From NCBI GenBank assembly GCA_020743695.1, contig DYUK01000109.1:1-46827 (forward strand): a stretch of 46,827 nt of DNA, in the 5' to 3' direction. The notes under the pieces are model-generated. The model made no database searches and was not told the origin of the DNA. It saw only the letters and a list, made by a program, of their open reading frames with translations. Both the position numbers and the translations under genes were made by a program. Shown here in pieces: positions 8,811 to 18,067 of the stretch (the first letter of the stretch is position 1; the number at the start of each line of letters is the position of its first letter). Source of the DNA: Brevibacterium senegalense. Its GTDB lineage: Bacteria; Actinomycetota; Actinomycetes; Actinomycetales; Brevibacteriaceae.

Positions 8811-8831
8811 TGAGGATGACCTCGATTTCAA
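8803..8831 (-). promoter_or_regulatory. Promoter of the minus-strand catabolic operon
   Basis: On the minus strand TTGAAA (8831-8826) is followed after exactly 17 nt by TATAGA (8808-8803), close to a housekeeping sigma consensus and unusually AT-rich for this genome. It points at the SDR gene starting at 8752. Its -10 shares bases with the -10 of the divergent promoter. Confidence 0.65.
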
Positions 8832-8938
8832 GTGGTTGCCGATCGTTCGTTCACTGCCGAAGGGCGATCCCCGGCGTCGAGGCCCGGCCGTCGGGCCGCC
8901 CCGGCCCCGGCCGCACCCGCATGATCCGAAGGAGCATC

Positions 8939-10474
8939 ATGGTCCAGCAGTCCACCGCGCTCTCCCTCCCGTCGATCCTCCTGCCGTGGGTCGCCGCGCG
9001 TCCGGACGAGCCCGCCCTCCTCACGCCCCCGGGCGAGGACCGGCGGATCCTCACGTGGGCGCGGCTGCTGGGGGAGGTCGCGCGGGTGCGGGACCGGTTC
9101 CGGGCGGCGGGGATGGAGCCCGGCGACCGGATCGTCCTCATCGCGCCCACGTGCCCGGAGTTCATGACGGAGTTCTTCGGCGCGCAGGCGGCCGGGCTGG
9201 TCGTCGTCGCGGTCAACCCGCTGTCGACGACACGGGAGATCGACTACCTCCTGGAGGATTCGGGAGCGCGGATGGTCGTCGCACATCCGGCGCGCGCGGA
9301 CGCGGGCCGGGCATCCGCGGAGGCGGCGGGACTGCCTCTCCACCTCATCGAGACGGTGTCACCGGACGGGCCATCGATCCGGCCGCAGGACGGAGATGTC
9401 CCGTTCGAGTCGACACCGCGCTCGGGCGACGATCTGGCGGTGCTGCTCTACACCTCGGGTACGACGGGTCGCCCCAAGGGCGCGATGCTGACGGTGTCGA
9501 ACCTGCTGGCGACGGTCGGGATCGTCCGGGAGATGATCGACGTGCAGGACGGAGACCGCTGGGCGACGGGGCTGCCGCTGTTCCATGTCTTCGGCCTCGT
9601 GACCGTCACGCTCTCCGCGCTCACCGCGGGCGTGCCGATCACGCTGTTCCCGCGGTGGGACCCGTCCGCGTTCCTCGCCGCCCTCACGGAGGACCGGATC
9701 TCGATCATCTCCGGCGTCCCGACCATGTGGATGTCGGTGCTCGCCGAGGCCACGGTCGCCTCCGGGGACGAGGCGCCGTCGCTGCGGGCCGTCAGCTCCG
9801 GCGGTGCTGCGATCTCCGGCCAGGTGCTGCGCAGCTTCGAGGAGCGGTTCGGCGCTCCCGTCGTCGAGGGGTACGGGCTCACGGAGACCAGCGCCGTCGG
9901 CACGTTCAACCCGATCGTGGGCGTGCGGAAGGTAGGCAGCGTCGGCTGCCCGGTCCCGCGGATGGAGGTGCGGGTCGTCGACCTGGACGGCCGCGAGGTG
10001 GACGCCGGCGTCGACGGGGAGATCTGCCTCCGCGGTCCCGCCGTCATGGCCGGCTACTGGAACCGTCCGGAGGCGACCGCCGAGGTGCTGGATGCGGACG
10101 GCTGGTTCCGCACCGGAGACATCGGCCGGGTCGACGAGGACGGCTACCTCTTCATCATCGACCGGATGAAGGACCTCATCCTCCACGGCGGGTACAACGT
10201 GTACCCGCGCGAGGTCGAGGAGGTCCTCTACGAGATCCCGGGCGTCCGGGAGGCGGCGGTCATCGGCACCCCGGACGACACGTACGGCCAGCAGGTCACC
10301 GCAGTCATCGCGCGGACGCCGGATTCCGATCTCGATGCCGCGGAGGTCGAGCGGGTGACGCGCGAGAAGCTGGCCGCCTACAAGATCCCCCGCATCGTCG
10401 AGTTCGTCGAGGAGCTGCCCAAGGGCCCGTCGGGGAAGATCCTCAAGCGCGCGATCGCACTCCCCCGCACCTGA
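8939..10474 (+). CDS. Long-chain fatty-acid--CoA ligase (AMP-dependent)
   Basis: This 511-aa adenylate-forming enzyme has LLYTSGTTGRPKGAM, GYGLTETSAVGTFNP, WFRTGDIGRVDEDGY, IDRMKDLILHGGYNVYPRE and the terminal PKGPSGKILKR carrying the catalytic lysine; all core motifs are intact. The start at 8939 (MVQQSTALS) follows AAGGAG by 4 nt; the upstream in-frame ATG at 8921 lacks a ribosome site. It is transcribed divergently from the catabolic operon, suggesting shared control, and ends in a hairpin shared with the convergent yciO-like gene. It differs clearly from the ligase at 434-2104, so the two may prefer different acids. Confidence 0.93.
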   Translation: MVQQSTALSLPSILLPWVAARPDEPALLTPPGEDRRILTWARLLGEVARVRDRFRAAGMEPGDRIVLIAPTCPEFMTEFFGAQAAGLVVVAVNPLSTTREIDYLLEDSGARMVVAHPARADAGRASAEAAGLPLHLIETVSPDGPSIRPQDGDVPFESTPRSGDDLAVLLYTSGTTGRPKGAMLTVSNLLATVGIVREMIDVQDGDRWATGLPLFHVFGLVTVTLSALTAGVPITLFPRWDPSAFLAALTEDRISIISGVPTMWMSVLAEATVASGDEAPSLRAVSSGGAAISGQVLRSFEERFGAPVVEGYGLTETSAVGTFNPIVGVRKVGSVGCPVPRMEVRVVDLDGREVDAGVDGEICLRGPAVMAGYWNRPEATAEVLDADGWFRTGDIGRVDEDGYLFIIDRMKDLILHGGYNVYPREVEEVLYEIPGVREAAVIGTPDDTYGQQVTAVIARTPDSDLDAAEVERVTREKLAAYKIPRIVEFVEELPKGPSGKILKRAIALPRT

Positions 10475-10481
10475 GCGGCGG

Positions 10482-10510
10482 CGTGTCGCGCTCAGTCGAA
10501 GCGCGACACG
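10482..10510. terminator. Bidirectional hairpin between convergent genes
   Basis: CGTGTCGCGCT (10482-10492) and AGCGCGACACG (10500-10510) form an 11-bp perfect stem with a 7-nt loop. It starts 8 nt after the ligase stop and overlaps the last codons of the yciO-like gene on the other strand, so it can serve both. Confidence 0.6.
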
Positions 10511-11115
10511 TCGCCCGCACCCGCGCGACGGACGACCGGGGCGCCCTCCGTGAAGTCGATGACGCTCGTGGGCACGACCCCGGGCACGCCGGACTCGATG
10601 ATGAGGTCGACGTCGTTGCCGATCGCGGCCGCCACGTCCTCCGCGTCCGTGAGCGGATCGTCGTCACCGGGCAGCAGCAGGGTGGACGACAGGATCGGCT
10701 CCCCCACCTCCTCGACGAGCGACAGCGACAGGGGGTTCTCCGGGATGCGGGCGCCCACGGAGTTCTTCTTGGGGTGCATCATCTTCTTGGGCACCTCCTT
10801 CGTCGCCTTCATGATGAAGGTGTACGGCCCCGGGATGAGCGACTTGATCGTCCGGAACGCGTGGTTGTCGAGGATGACGAACTGGCCCAGCTGTGCGAAG
10901 TCGTGGCACATGAGCGTGAAGTGGTGCTTCGAGTCCAGCTGCCGGATGCGGGTGATCCGCTCGATCCCCTCCTTGTTCTCCAGCGCGCAGCCCAGCGCAT
11001 AGCAGGAGTCAGTCGGGTAGGCGATGAGCCCGCCGGTGCGGATGACCTCCGCCGCCTGCCGGATCAGGCGCGGCTGCGGATCGACCGGATGGATCCTCAG
11101 AATCTTCGCTCTCAT
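10492..11115 (-). CDS. YciO-like protein of the Sua5/YciO/YrdC family
   Basis: The 207-aa protein has the YrdC-type RNA/nucleotide-binding fold. Phrases such as YPTDSCYALGC, IRQLDSKHHFTLMC, GPYTFIMKATKEVP and DLIIESG match E. coli YciO as I remember it more closely than TsaC/Sua5. Family members make threonylcarbamoyl-AMP for tRNA t6A; YciO-type proteins have a less certain role, so the bare label threonylcarbamoyladenylate synthase may overstate it. No Shine-Dalgarno precedes the ATG, but TACGAT lies 6 nt upstream, suggesting a leaderless transcript. It converges on the ligase gene and shares a terminator with it. Confidence 0.88.
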   Translation of the reverse strand: MRAKILRIHPVDPQPRLIRQAAEVIRTGGLIAYPTDSCYALGCALENKEGIERITRIRQLDSKHHFTLMCHDFAQLGQFVILDNHAFRTIKSLIPGPYTFIMKATKEVPKKMMHPKKNSVGARIPENPLSLSLVEEVGEPILSSTLLLPGDDDPLTDAEDVAAAIGNDVDLIIESGVPGVVPTSVIDFTEGAPVVRRAGAGDVSRFD

Positions 11116-11127
11116 GGCCCCATCGTA
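11116..11127 (-). promoter_or_regulatory. Possible -10 element for a leaderless yciO-like mRNA
   Basis: On the minus strand TACGAT is followed by GGGGCC and then the ATG, placing the expected transcription start on the A of the start codon. No good -35 is visible, and no ribosome-binding site is present. Confidence 0.4.
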
Positions 11128-11137
11128 GTGGCTGGAC

Positions 11138-12334
11138 TCACCGATCGAGCGGAACGATCACTTCCCGGCGGCGCAGCGAGCTCACGGCGGACCGCCTGCC
11201 GATCGGCAGTCCGGCCCCGGTCCGCAGGTCCGAGGCGATGAGGTTGTTGACCCAGCGCGCCTTCGGATCCGCATCGACGAGGAACGCCTTGAGCAGCAGC
11301 GTCGCCGGCAGCGCCAGCAGTGCGCCCAGAGCCCCCAGGACCCAGTACCAGAACAGCAGCGACAGGAAGCTGATGAACGGGGTGACCCCCACCGACTCCC
11401 CCGTGAACTTGGGCTGGATGATCGACTGGATCACGAAGTTGAGCACCGAGTAGGCGATGACGACCCAGAGGGCCGCCACCCATCCCTGGTCGACGAGCGC
11501 CAGCAGGGCCGGCGGCACGAGGCCGATGACGAAGCCCACGTTGGGGATGTAGTTCGTGAGGAACGCGAGCACGCCCCACACGAGAGCGAGCGGGACGCCG
11601 ATGATCTCGAGCGCGATGACGTCCAGGAACGCGACGATGAGGCCGAAGATCGTCGCGACGACCCAGTAGCGGCGCACCCCCTGCGCGAACGAGGTGAGGG
11701 CCTGCGCGAAGCGGGGACGGACGGCGGCCGTGGCGCGCAGACGGTGATCGATCGACATCGAGTCCATCGCGACGAAGAAGACCGCCATGACGACGGAGGT
11801 GAGCAGCCCGACAACCGTCGACACGTTGCTGAACACCGCCCCGGCGGCGCCCGCGACCGAGTTCGCGTCGATCGCCGCCAGCTGGTCCTCGAGGAACGCG
11901 GGCGTGAGCCCCATCGTCGCGAGCCACTCCGCCGAGTCCTGCACGATCTGCAGCATCTTCTCCGTGTACGACGGCAGGAGGATGACTAGGCGGGCGATCG
12001 ACCAGCCGGTGAGCGCGAAGAACGCGGCCAGCAGGGCCAGGACCACGAGCACCGTCACCATCGCCGCGACGAAGCGTGGCACCCGCAGCCGGATGAGGTG
12101 CGCCTGCAGCGGGTGGACGATGATGACGAGGTTGAGCGCGAGGAAGACCGGGGCGACGATCGACTGCAGCTCGCGGAACACGGCGATCGTCACGACGAGC
12201 GCCGCGATCCCCACCGTCACGAGCACGTAGCGGGGCAGCCCCCACGCGGTCGGTCCCGACTCCGCCGTCCCCGCGGCCGGAGCCGCATCCGCGAGGTCCG
12301 GACGTGCCGTCGGCTGCGACGCGTCCGCGCTCAC
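11138..12334 (-). CDS. AI-2E family transporter (PerM-like permease)
   Basis: The 398-aa protein begins with a short hydrophilic segment and then has about eight hydrophobic segments, including the family-typical GVLAFLTNYIPNVG and IQSIIQPKFTGESVG. The AI-2E/PerM family comprises inner-membrane permeases; the autoinducer role was shown for one member only, and others are ion antiporters or unassigned. The track ORF extends to 12658 through der in another frame. The start is taken as GTG at 12334 (VSADASQPT), 7 nt after the der stop, with a weak ribosome site. It is the last long member of the der operon. Confidence 0.87.
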   Translation of the reverse strand: MSADASQPTARPDLADAAPAAGTAESGPTAWGLPRYVLVTVGIAALVVTIAVFRELQSIVAPVFLALNLVIIVHPLQAHLIRLRVPRFVAAMVTVLVVLALLAAFFALTGWSIARLVILLPSYTEKMLQIVQDSAEWLATMGLTPAFLEDQLAAIDANSVAGAAGAVFSNVSTVVGLLTSVVMAVFFVAMDSMSIDHRLRATAAVRPRFAQALTSFAQGVRRYWVVATIFGLIVAFLDVIALEIIGVPLALVWGVLAFLTNYIPNVGFVIGLVPPALLALVDQGWVAALWVVIAYSVLNFVIQSIIQPKFTGESVGVTPFISFLSLLFWYWVLGALGALLALPATLLLKAFLVDADPKARWVNNLIASDLRTGAGLPIGRRSAVSSLRRREVIVPLDR

Positions 12335-12341
12335 CGGCGGA

Positions 12342-13883
12342 TCACCGCCGCTTCCGCTTCTCGCGGATCCGCATGCCCAGCTGGATGGGCGTGCCGGTGA
12401 AGTCGAAGGTTTCCCGGAGGCGGCGCAGGATGAACCGGCGGTAGCCCGGGTCCAGGAACCCCGTCGTGAAGAGCACGATGTGCGGCGGCCGGTGCGAGAC
12501 CTGCGTGCCGAACAGGATGCGCGGCTGCTTGCCGCCGCGCACCGGGTGCGGGTTGGCGGCGACCAGCTCGCCCAGGAACGCGTTGAGGCGGCTCGTGGGG
12601 ATCCGGCGGTCCCAGCCCGCCAGCGCCGCGTCCAGTGCGGGCACGAGCTTCTCCGCATGCCGACCGGTCTTGGCGGAGATGTTGACCCGCGGCGCCCAGG
12701 ACACGTGCGCCAGGTCCTTCTCGATCTCCCGCTCCAACCAGTGCCTGCGCTCCTCGTCGAGGAGGTCCCACTTGTTGAAGGCGAGCACCAGAGCGCGCCC
12801 GGCCTCCGTCGCGCTGCGGACGATGCGGATGTCCTGCTCGCTCAGCGGCTCGCTGGCCTCGAGCAGCACGAGGGCAACCTCTGCGCGCTCCAGCGCGGTC
12901 TGCGTGCGCAGCGACGCGTAGTACTCCGCGCCGCTGGCCTGGCGGGCGCGCTTCTTGATGCCGGCGGTGTCGACGAAGCGCCACTGCCGCCCGCCCAGGT
13001 CCACCAGCTGGTCGACGGGGTCGCGCGTCGTGCCCGCGACGTTGTCGACGAGGACCCGGTCCTCCTTAGCGAGGTGGTTGAGCAGCGAGGACTTCCCCAC
13101 GTTGGGCCGACCCACGAGCGCGATGCGACGCGGTCCGCCCGGCTCCTCGGCCGCGTCGACCTGGGAGAACTCCGGCAGCACCTCGACGATGACGTCCAGC
13201 AGGTCCGCGACGCCGCGGCCGTGCATGGCGGAGACCGTGTGCGGCTCGCCCAGTCCCAGCGACCACAGTTCCGCCGCCTGGATCTCGCCGCGCTCGTCGT
13301 CGACCTTGTTCGCCGCGAGGATGACGGGCTTGCCGGCCCGGCGCAGCATCCGCACGACGTGCTCGTCCGTCGAGGTCACCCCGGTCGTCACGTCGACGAC
13401 CAGGAGGACCGCGTCCGCCTGGTCGACCGCGATCTCCGCCTGTCCGGCGATGCGGGAGGCCATGCCGCGCGCGTCGATGTCCCAGCCGCCCGTGTCGACG
13501 AGTGTGAGGGGACGACCGCCCCATTCCGCGGAGTAGCGGACGCGGTCGCGGGTCACGCCCGGCACATCCTCGACGACGGCCTCGCGGCGGCCCAGGATGC
13601 GGTTGACGAGCGTCGACTTGCCCACGTTGGGCCGGCCCACGATCGCGAGCACCGGCGCCGGCTTCAGGAGGGCCGGGGCCGCGTCGTCGGCCTCGAAGGC
13701 CTCGAGCAGCGCGCGGTCCTCCTCCTCGAGCTCGTAGGCCTCGAGCCCGCTGCGCAGCGACTGGGCGCGCTGGTGGGCCTCCTCCTCGTCGATCGCCGCG
13801 AGCCGGTCGACGAGGTCGTCGTCCGGGTCCGGGGTGAAGTCCGCGTCCGGCTCCGCTGCCGGGTCGTCGTGGGGGTGTGTCAT
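12342..13883 (-). CDS. der: Ribosome biogenesis GTPase Der (EngA)
   Basis: Der has two tandem GTPase domains that act in 50S subunit assembly. GRPNVGKS occurs at residues 83-90 and again at about 258-265, each followed by a DTGG/DTAG Walker B and an NK(V/W)D motif, then a C-terminal KH-like domain ending in a basic EKRKRR tail. An acidic N-terminal extension of about 75 residues precedes the first G domain, longer than in E. coli Der. The ATG overlaps the cmk stop by 4 nt, the conserved actinobacterial cmk-der arrangement. Full length at 513 aa. Confidence 0.97.
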   Translation of the reverse strand: MTHPHDDPAAEPDADFTPDPDDDLVDRLAAIDEEEAHQRAQSLRSGLEAYELEEEDRALLEAFEADDAAPALLKPAPVLAIVGRPNVGKSTLVNRILGRREAVVEDVPGVTRDRVRYSAEWGGRPLTLVDTGGWDIDARGMASRIAGQAEIAVDQADAVLLVVDVTTGVTSTDEHVVRMLRRAGKPVILAANKVDDERGEIQAAELWSLGLGEPHTVSAMHGRGVADLLDVIVEVLPEFSQVDAAEEPGGPRRIALVGRPNVGKSSLLNHLAKEDRVLVDNVAGTTRDPVDQLVDLGGRQWRFVDTAGIKKRARQASGAEYYASLRTQTALERAEVALVLLEASEPLSEQDIRIVRSATEAGRALVLAFNKWDLLDEERRHWLEREIEKDLAHVSWAPRVNISAKTGRHAEKLVPALDAALAGWDRRIPTSRLNAFLGELVAANPHPVRGGKQPRILFGTQVSHRPPHIVLFTTGFLDPGYRRFILRRLRETFDFTGTPIQLGMRIREKRKRR

Positions 13884-14542
13884 GAGGAGGTGCCTTCCAG
13901 GAGCGTGAGCACGGCCTCCACGGCCTCGTCGAAGCTCACGTTCGTCGTGTCGAGTGTGTGGACGCCGTCCGCCGCGGTGAGGAAGCTGGTCGTCTCCGAG
14001 TCCCGACGGTCGCGATCCGCGACCAGTCCGCGGGTCGCCTCGAGGGACGCCGCGTCCGCCGTCCCGTGCAGTTCCTGCGAGCGCCGGGCGATCCGGACGG
14101 ACTCGTCCGCCGTCATGAGGATCCGCACGTCCGCGTCCGGTGCGACGACGGTCGTGATGTCGCGGCCCTCGACGACGATCCCCGGCGTCGTCTGCGCGAT
14201 GATCTCACGCTGGCGCTCGATGAGCTCGTCGCGCGCGTCCTGCACGCCGGACACGGTCTGGACGTTCTGGGACACCTGCGGCTCCCGGATGTCCTCCGTC
14301 ACGTTGATCCCGTCGATCTCCACGGAGAACGCGTCCGGGTCCGTCGAGATCTCCAGTTCCGCACCGCGGACCAGCTCGACGACGTCGCCGGGGTCCGTCA
14401 CCCCGCGGTTGAGGCACAGCCAGGCTGTCGCGCGGTACATCGCACCGGTGTCCAGATAGCCGTAACCCAGCCGTCGTGCCACTTCCTTCGACGTGCTGGA
14501 CTTGCCGACCCCGCTGGGACCGTCGATCGCGATGACTGCCAT
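13880..14542 (-). CDS. cmk: (d)CMP kinase
   Basis: Cytidylate kinase phosphorylates CMP and dCMP. The 220-aa protein starts [15 protein letters not shown] with the P-loop, followed by [10 protein letters not shown] and the CMP-binding [11 protein letters not shown] and RRDSETTSF regions. The start at 14542 fits the family N-terminus and has GAGAGG about 9 nt upstream; the track ORF reaching 15310 reads through tyrA in another frame. It overlaps der by 4 nt and lies 44 nt after tyrA. Confidence 0.95.
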   Translation of the reverse strand: MAVIAIDGPSGVGKSSTSKEVARRLGYGYLDTGAMYRATAWLCLNRGVTDPGDVVELVRGAELEISTDPDAFSVEIDGINVTEDIREPQVSQNVQTVSGVQDARDELIERQREIIAQTTPGIVVEGRDITTVVAPDADVRILMTADESVRIARRSQELHGTADAASLEATRGLVADRDRRDSETTSFLTAADGVHTLDTTNVSFDEAVEAVLTLLEGTSS

Positions 14543-14586
14543 GCTCTGCACCCTCTCGTGCTGTACCTCGTGTCTGGAGTCCAACC

Positions 14587-15732
14587 CTATCCGTCCGCGG
14601 GACCGGAATCGTGCGGCGCGACGGGCCCGGTCGCATCCGTCTCCGCCTGGTCCGGCAGCCTCCACCCGCGGGCGCTCAGTCCGGCGACGAGGTCCTGGAC
14701 CCGATCGGGCAGCACCATGATGTCGAGGCTGCCCAGCCGGTGTCCCGTCGCGTGGTCGATGCGGACGTCCTCCACGTTGATGCCCAGCTGGTGCACGTCC
14801 GTGAACAGGCGCGCCAGTCCGCCGGGCTCGTCGCCCACGACGACGGTGACGATGCCGTAGACCACGGGCTGCTGACCGTGCTTGCCCGGCACCCGCTGGT
14901 GGCCCTCGTTGCCCGCCGCGATCGCCTGCGCGATCGTCGCGTAGCCGCCGGGGCCCAGGTCCAGGGCGCCGATGACCGCGTCGAGGTCCGCGCGCACCCC
15001 GGTGAGCACGTCGCGCACCTCGGACGCGTTGCCCGCGAGGATCTGCGTCCACAGTCCCGGGTCCGAGGCCGCGATCCGGATGACGTCCCGCAGCCCCTGC
15101 CCGGCCAGTGCGATCCCGTCGACCGGCATCTCGATGAGCTGCGCCGCCATGAGCGAGGCGAGCACCTGCGGCGCGTGCGAGACCCGGGCGACCGAGGAGT
15201 CGTGGAACTCCGGCTCGAGGTGCAGGACCGTGGCGCCCACGGCCTCGGCGACGGCGACGACCTGCGCCAGCCGCGCCGGCGGCGTGTCGTCGTCCGAGCA
15301 GACGACCCACGGGCGCGCCTCGAAGAGGTCGACCCGGGCGGAGACCGCACCGGACCGCTCGCGGCCGGCCATGGGGTGGGACCCGATGTAGCGGTCCAGC
15401 TCATCCCCCGCCGAGGCCGCGCGGACCCGGTCGAGGATCGTCCCCTTGACGCTCGCGACGTCCGTCACGGTCGCCTGCGGCAGCGCCCGCAATTGGTCGA
15501 CGATGACGTCCGCCGCGACGTCCGGGGGCGCTGCGACGACGACCAGCTCCGTGTCCGGGTGCGGGTCCGACAGCGCGCCTGCGCCCATGTCCGCGGCCAG
15601 GCGGCCCGCGGTGGGCGAGGTGTCCTGCAGTGTCACCGCGCAGCCGGCGCGCGTGAGCCCCAGACCCACGGACGTGCCCAGCAGTCCCGCCCCCACGATG
15701 TGCACGCGGTGCGGGAGGTCGGCTCGACTCAC
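14587..15732 (-). CDS. tyrA: Prephenate dehydrogenase
   Basis: The 381-aa enzyme oxidises prephenate to 4-hydroxyphenylpyruvate in tyrosine synthesis. The N-terminal Rossmann motif GAGLLGTSVGLGL, the SHPMAGRERSGAV segment with the catalytic histidine and a C-terminal ACT domain (VVVGDEPGGLARLF onwards, about residues 290-355) are present. The ACT domain suggests feedback control by an amino acid. The start is GTG at 15732, overlapping the rluB stop as GTGA; the 602-aa track ORF merges an rluB reading frame and is not real. Placement between rluB and cmk fits the actinobacterial neighbourhood. Confidence 0.94.
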   Translation of the reverse strand: MSRADLPHRVHIVGAGLLGTSVGLGLTRAGCAVTLQDTSPTAGRLAADMGAGALSDPHPDTELVVVAAPPDVAADVIVDQLRALPQATVTDVASVKGTILDRVRAASAGDELDRYIGSHPMAGRERSGAVSARVDLFEARPWVVCSDDDTPPARLAQVVAVAEAVGATVLHLEPEFHDSSVARVSHAPQVLASLMAAQLIEMPVDGIALAGQGLRDVIRIAASDPGLWTQILAGNASEVRDVLTGVRADLDAVIGALDLGPGGYATIAQAIAAGNEGHQRVPGKHGQQPVVYGIVTVVVGDEPGGLARLFTDVHQLGINVEDVRIDHATGHRLGSLDIMVLPDRVQDLVAGLSARGWRLPDQAETDATGPVAPHDSGPADG

Positions 15733-16565
15733 AGATCGACGGCCTTCATGAGGTCGGCCAGCTCGTGCGGGCGCAGGGCGCGCAGCTTGCCGGGCCGCTG
15801 CTCCGCGAGTGCGATGGGTCCGAAGTGGGTGCGGACGAGGCGCTCGACGGGGGTGCCCACGGCCTCGAGCAGCCGGCGGACGATCCGGTTGCGGCCGGAG
15901 TGCAGGACGACCTCGACGAGGGCGTGGCCCGGGGTCGAGTCGACGAGTCGGAACGAGTCGACGTGCGCGATCCCGTCCTCCAGCTCGATCCCGTCGCGCA
16001 GCCGGGCGCCCGCGTCGCGGGGCACCGGACCGCGCACCTGTGCGAGGTAGGTCTTGGGGATCTCGTACCGGGGGTGCGTGAGGCGGTTGCTGAGCTCGCC
16101 GTCGTTCGTGAGGAGCAGCAGCCCTTCCGTGTCGTAGTCGAGACGGCCCACGTGGAAGAGCCGCTCCGGGCGGTCGCGGACGAACTCCGCGATCGACCGG
16201 CGGCCCTCCGGGTCGCTCATCGCCGTCACGACCTTCCCCGGCTTGTTGAGGGCCAGGTAGACCTTCTCCGGGCTGGTCGTGATCCGCATCGTGTCGACGT
16301 GGACGGCCTGCGTCTCCGGGTCGACGCGGGTGCCCAGTTCGCGGACGACGACGCCGTCGACCTCGACGCGCCCCTCCGTGATGAGGGTCTCGCACGCGCG
16401 GCGGGAGCCCAGTCCCGCATCCGCGAGGACCTTCTGCAGGCGCACACCGTCCTCGCGGTGCACGTCGGAGACCGGGCCGGACGCCTGCGCGGCGCGCTGG
16501 TGGCGATCGCGGCGCGACGGACGGCGGGAACGATGGCCGGGAGACCGGGGGTCGGAAGTGCTCAT
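15729..16565 (-). CDS. Pseudouridine synthase, RluB/RsuA family
   Basis: This 278-aa protein would isomerise a uridine in 23S rRNA. A basic unstructured N-terminus of about 35 residues is followed by an S4 RNA-binding domain (GVRLQKVLADAGLGSRR) and the RsuA/RluB catalytic domain, in which GRLDYDTEGLLLLTNDG carries the catalytic aspartate. It lies in the conserved scpA-scpB-rluB-cmk-der order and overlaps scpB by 4 nt. RluB rather than RsuA or RluE is inferred from this position. Confidence 0.93.
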   Translation of the reverse strand: MSTSDPRSPGHRSRRPSRRDRHQRAAQASGPVSDVHREDGVRLQKVLADAGLGSRRACETLITEGRVEVDGVVVRELGTRVDPETQAVHVDTMRITTSPEKVYLALNKPGKVVTAMSDPEGRRSIAEFVRDRPERLFHVGRLDYDTEGLLLLTNDGELSNRLTHPRYEIPKTYLAQVRGPVPRDAGARLRDGIELEDGIAHVDSFRLVDSTPGHALVEVVLHSGRNRIVRRLLEAVGTPVERLVRTHFGPIALAEQRPGKLRALRPHELADLMKAVDL

Positions 16566-17167
16566 TCCCCCATTATCCCGAACTCGGCGCCATCCGCCGC
16601 ACCGGCCTCGCCGGCGCGCAGCGCATCGTCGCCCTCCGGCAGGAACGGGGCGATGTCCGGCAGGTCCTCGATCCGCTCCAGTCCGGCGACTTCGAGGAAC
16701 GCGGGGGTGGTGACGAACCGCACGCCGCCGGTCGTCTCATCCGCCCCCGCCTCGACGATGAGGCCCCGCAGCAGGAGCGTGCGGACGACGCCGTCGACGT
16801 TGACGCCCCGGATCGCGGAGATCCGCGCGCGGGTGACCGGCTGCCGGTACGCGATGACGGCGAGGGTCTCGAGGGCTGCCTGCGACAGCCGTGCCGTCTG
16901 CCCGGCCGTGAGGAACGCGGAGACGACGTCGTGCTGCTCCGGCCGCGAGTAGATCCGCCAGCCGCCGGCGGCCCGCGCCAGTCGGAAGCCGCGCCGGCGG
17001 CCGTCGCGGTCGCCGTCGTAGTCGGCCGCCAGCTCCTCCAGCCCGCGGGCGACCTCGTCCGGCTCGACGCCCAGGCCGTCGCTCAGCTGCGCGACGGTCA
17101 CCGGGTGGTCGACGACCATGAGGACGGCTTCGAGGCCGGCCAGCAGCTCCGCCGTGGGTTCAGTCAT
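16562..17167 (-). CDS. scpB: Segregation and condensation protein B
   Basis: ScpB is the winged-helix partner in the SMC-ScpA-ScpB condensin. The 201-aa protein shows the typical LEAVLMVVDHPVTVAQLSDG start and the central AALETLAVIAYRQPVTRARI with IRGVNVDGVVRTLLLRGLI, the signature of the second winged helix. Its start overlaps the scpA stop by 8 nt and its end overlaps rluB by 4 nt, so the three are translationally coupled. Confidence 0.95.
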   Translation of the reverse strand: MTEPTAELLAGLEAVLMVVDHPVTVAQLSDGLGVEPDEVARGLEELAADYDGDRDGRRRGFRLARAAGGWRIYSRPEQHDVVSAFLTAGQTARLSQAALETLAVIAYRQPVTRARISAIRGVNVDGVVRTLLLRGLIVEAGADETTGGVRFVTTPAFLEVAGLERIEDLPDIAPFLPEGDDALRAGEAGAADGAEFGIMGE

Positions 17168-17987
17168 CGTCGTCCCCGTCCGCGGCCGCGTCCGTCTCCG
17201 CCTCCGAAGCGGTGGCCGGGTCGTCCGCCGAGGTCGCGGCCGGGTCCGTCTCCCCCGTGCGCGCCGCGACGGTGAGGGGACCCAGCGCCTCGGGCTGGTC
17301 GAATGTGCACAGGCCCGCCTTGAAGAGCTCGAGGAGCGCGAGGAACCGCGCGACGACGACGAGGCGCGAGTCCGCGTCCTCGACGAGGGCTGCGAAGTCG
17401 ATGCGCTCCTGACCGCGCAGACGGGCGAGGACGAGCGCGCGCTGCTCCGTCACGGACACGCGCGCGTCGTGCAGGTGGTCGAGCGCGACGGACGGCGGCG
17501 TCCGGTCCCGCGAGACGACCGCCGCGTACACCGCCGCCAGCACGGGTCCGGAGGTCTGGAAGTCCAGCGGCGGCAGGAGGCGCAGGAAGTCCTCCTCGAG
17601 CGGCACCGCCCGCGGCACCGCCTGCCCCGCGTCCTCCATCCGCTGGGCGAGCACGCGCGAGACCTCCTTGTACGCGCGGTACTGCAGGAGACGTGCGAAG
17701 AGGAGGTCGCGGGCCTCGAGCAGCTCGAGGTCCAGCTCGTCCTCGACCTCCGCCCCCGGCAGCAGTCGGGCCAGCTTGAGGTCCAGCAGGGTCGCGGCGA
17801 CCAGCAGGAAGTGGCTCAGCTCGTCCAGCCCGCGCGTGCCGCGCAGGGTCGCGACGTGGGCCAGGAAGTCGTCCGTCACCTCCGCCAGCGCGATCTCCGT
17901 GATGTCGAGCGACCGGCGGGCGATGAGGTCGAGGAGCACGTCGAAGGGGCCGGAGAAGTTCTCCAGCTCGACGGTGAACCCGGACAC
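17160..17987 (-). CDS. scpA: Segregation and condensation protein A
   Basis: ScpA is the kleisin that bridges SMC heads. The protein from GTG 17987 begins VSGFTVELENFSGPFDVLLDL, the canonical ScpA N-terminus, and continues through LDITEIALAEVTDDFLAH and a C-terminal winged helix (VVVARFLALLELFKAG), then a 45-residue acidic tail. No ribosome site precedes this GTG. A well-spaced GGAGG lies 6 nt before an in-frame CTG at 18071 that overlaps the parA stop (CTGA) and would add 28 residues. The family call is certain; the start is not. Confidence 0.94.
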   Translation of the reverse strand: MSGFTVELENFSGPFDVLLDLIARRSLDITEIALAEVTDDFLAHVATLRGTRGLDELSHFLLVAATLLDLKLARLLPGAEVEDELDLELLEARDLLFARLLQYRAYKEVSRVLAQRMEDAGQAVPRAVPLEEDFLRLLPPLDFQTSGPVLAAVYAAVVSRDRTPPSVALDHLHDARVSVTEQRALVLARLRGQERIDFAALVEDADSRLVVVARFLALLELFKAGLCTFDQPEALGPLTVAARTGETDPAATSADDPATASEAETDAAADGDDDD

Positions 17988-18067
17988 GGAGCCGGCCGCG
18001 GCCTCGGCGTCGTCCGCGGGGCCCGCGGTCGCCTGCTCCGACGACTGCTCCGGCGCCTGCGCCAGTG

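Noticed and set aside
6657-8831. 724-aa minus-strand ORF including the ACAD11-like gene
   Set aside because: Only the part from 8752 back is relevant to other genes, and it is out of frame with the SDR gene there; the dehydrogenase begins at 7874 with a good ribosome site.
14587-16395. 602-aa minus-strand ORF as a fusion upstream of tyrA
   Set aside because: Its N-terminal 220 residues are an alternative frame of rluB; tyrA starts at GTG 15732 overlapping the rluB stop.
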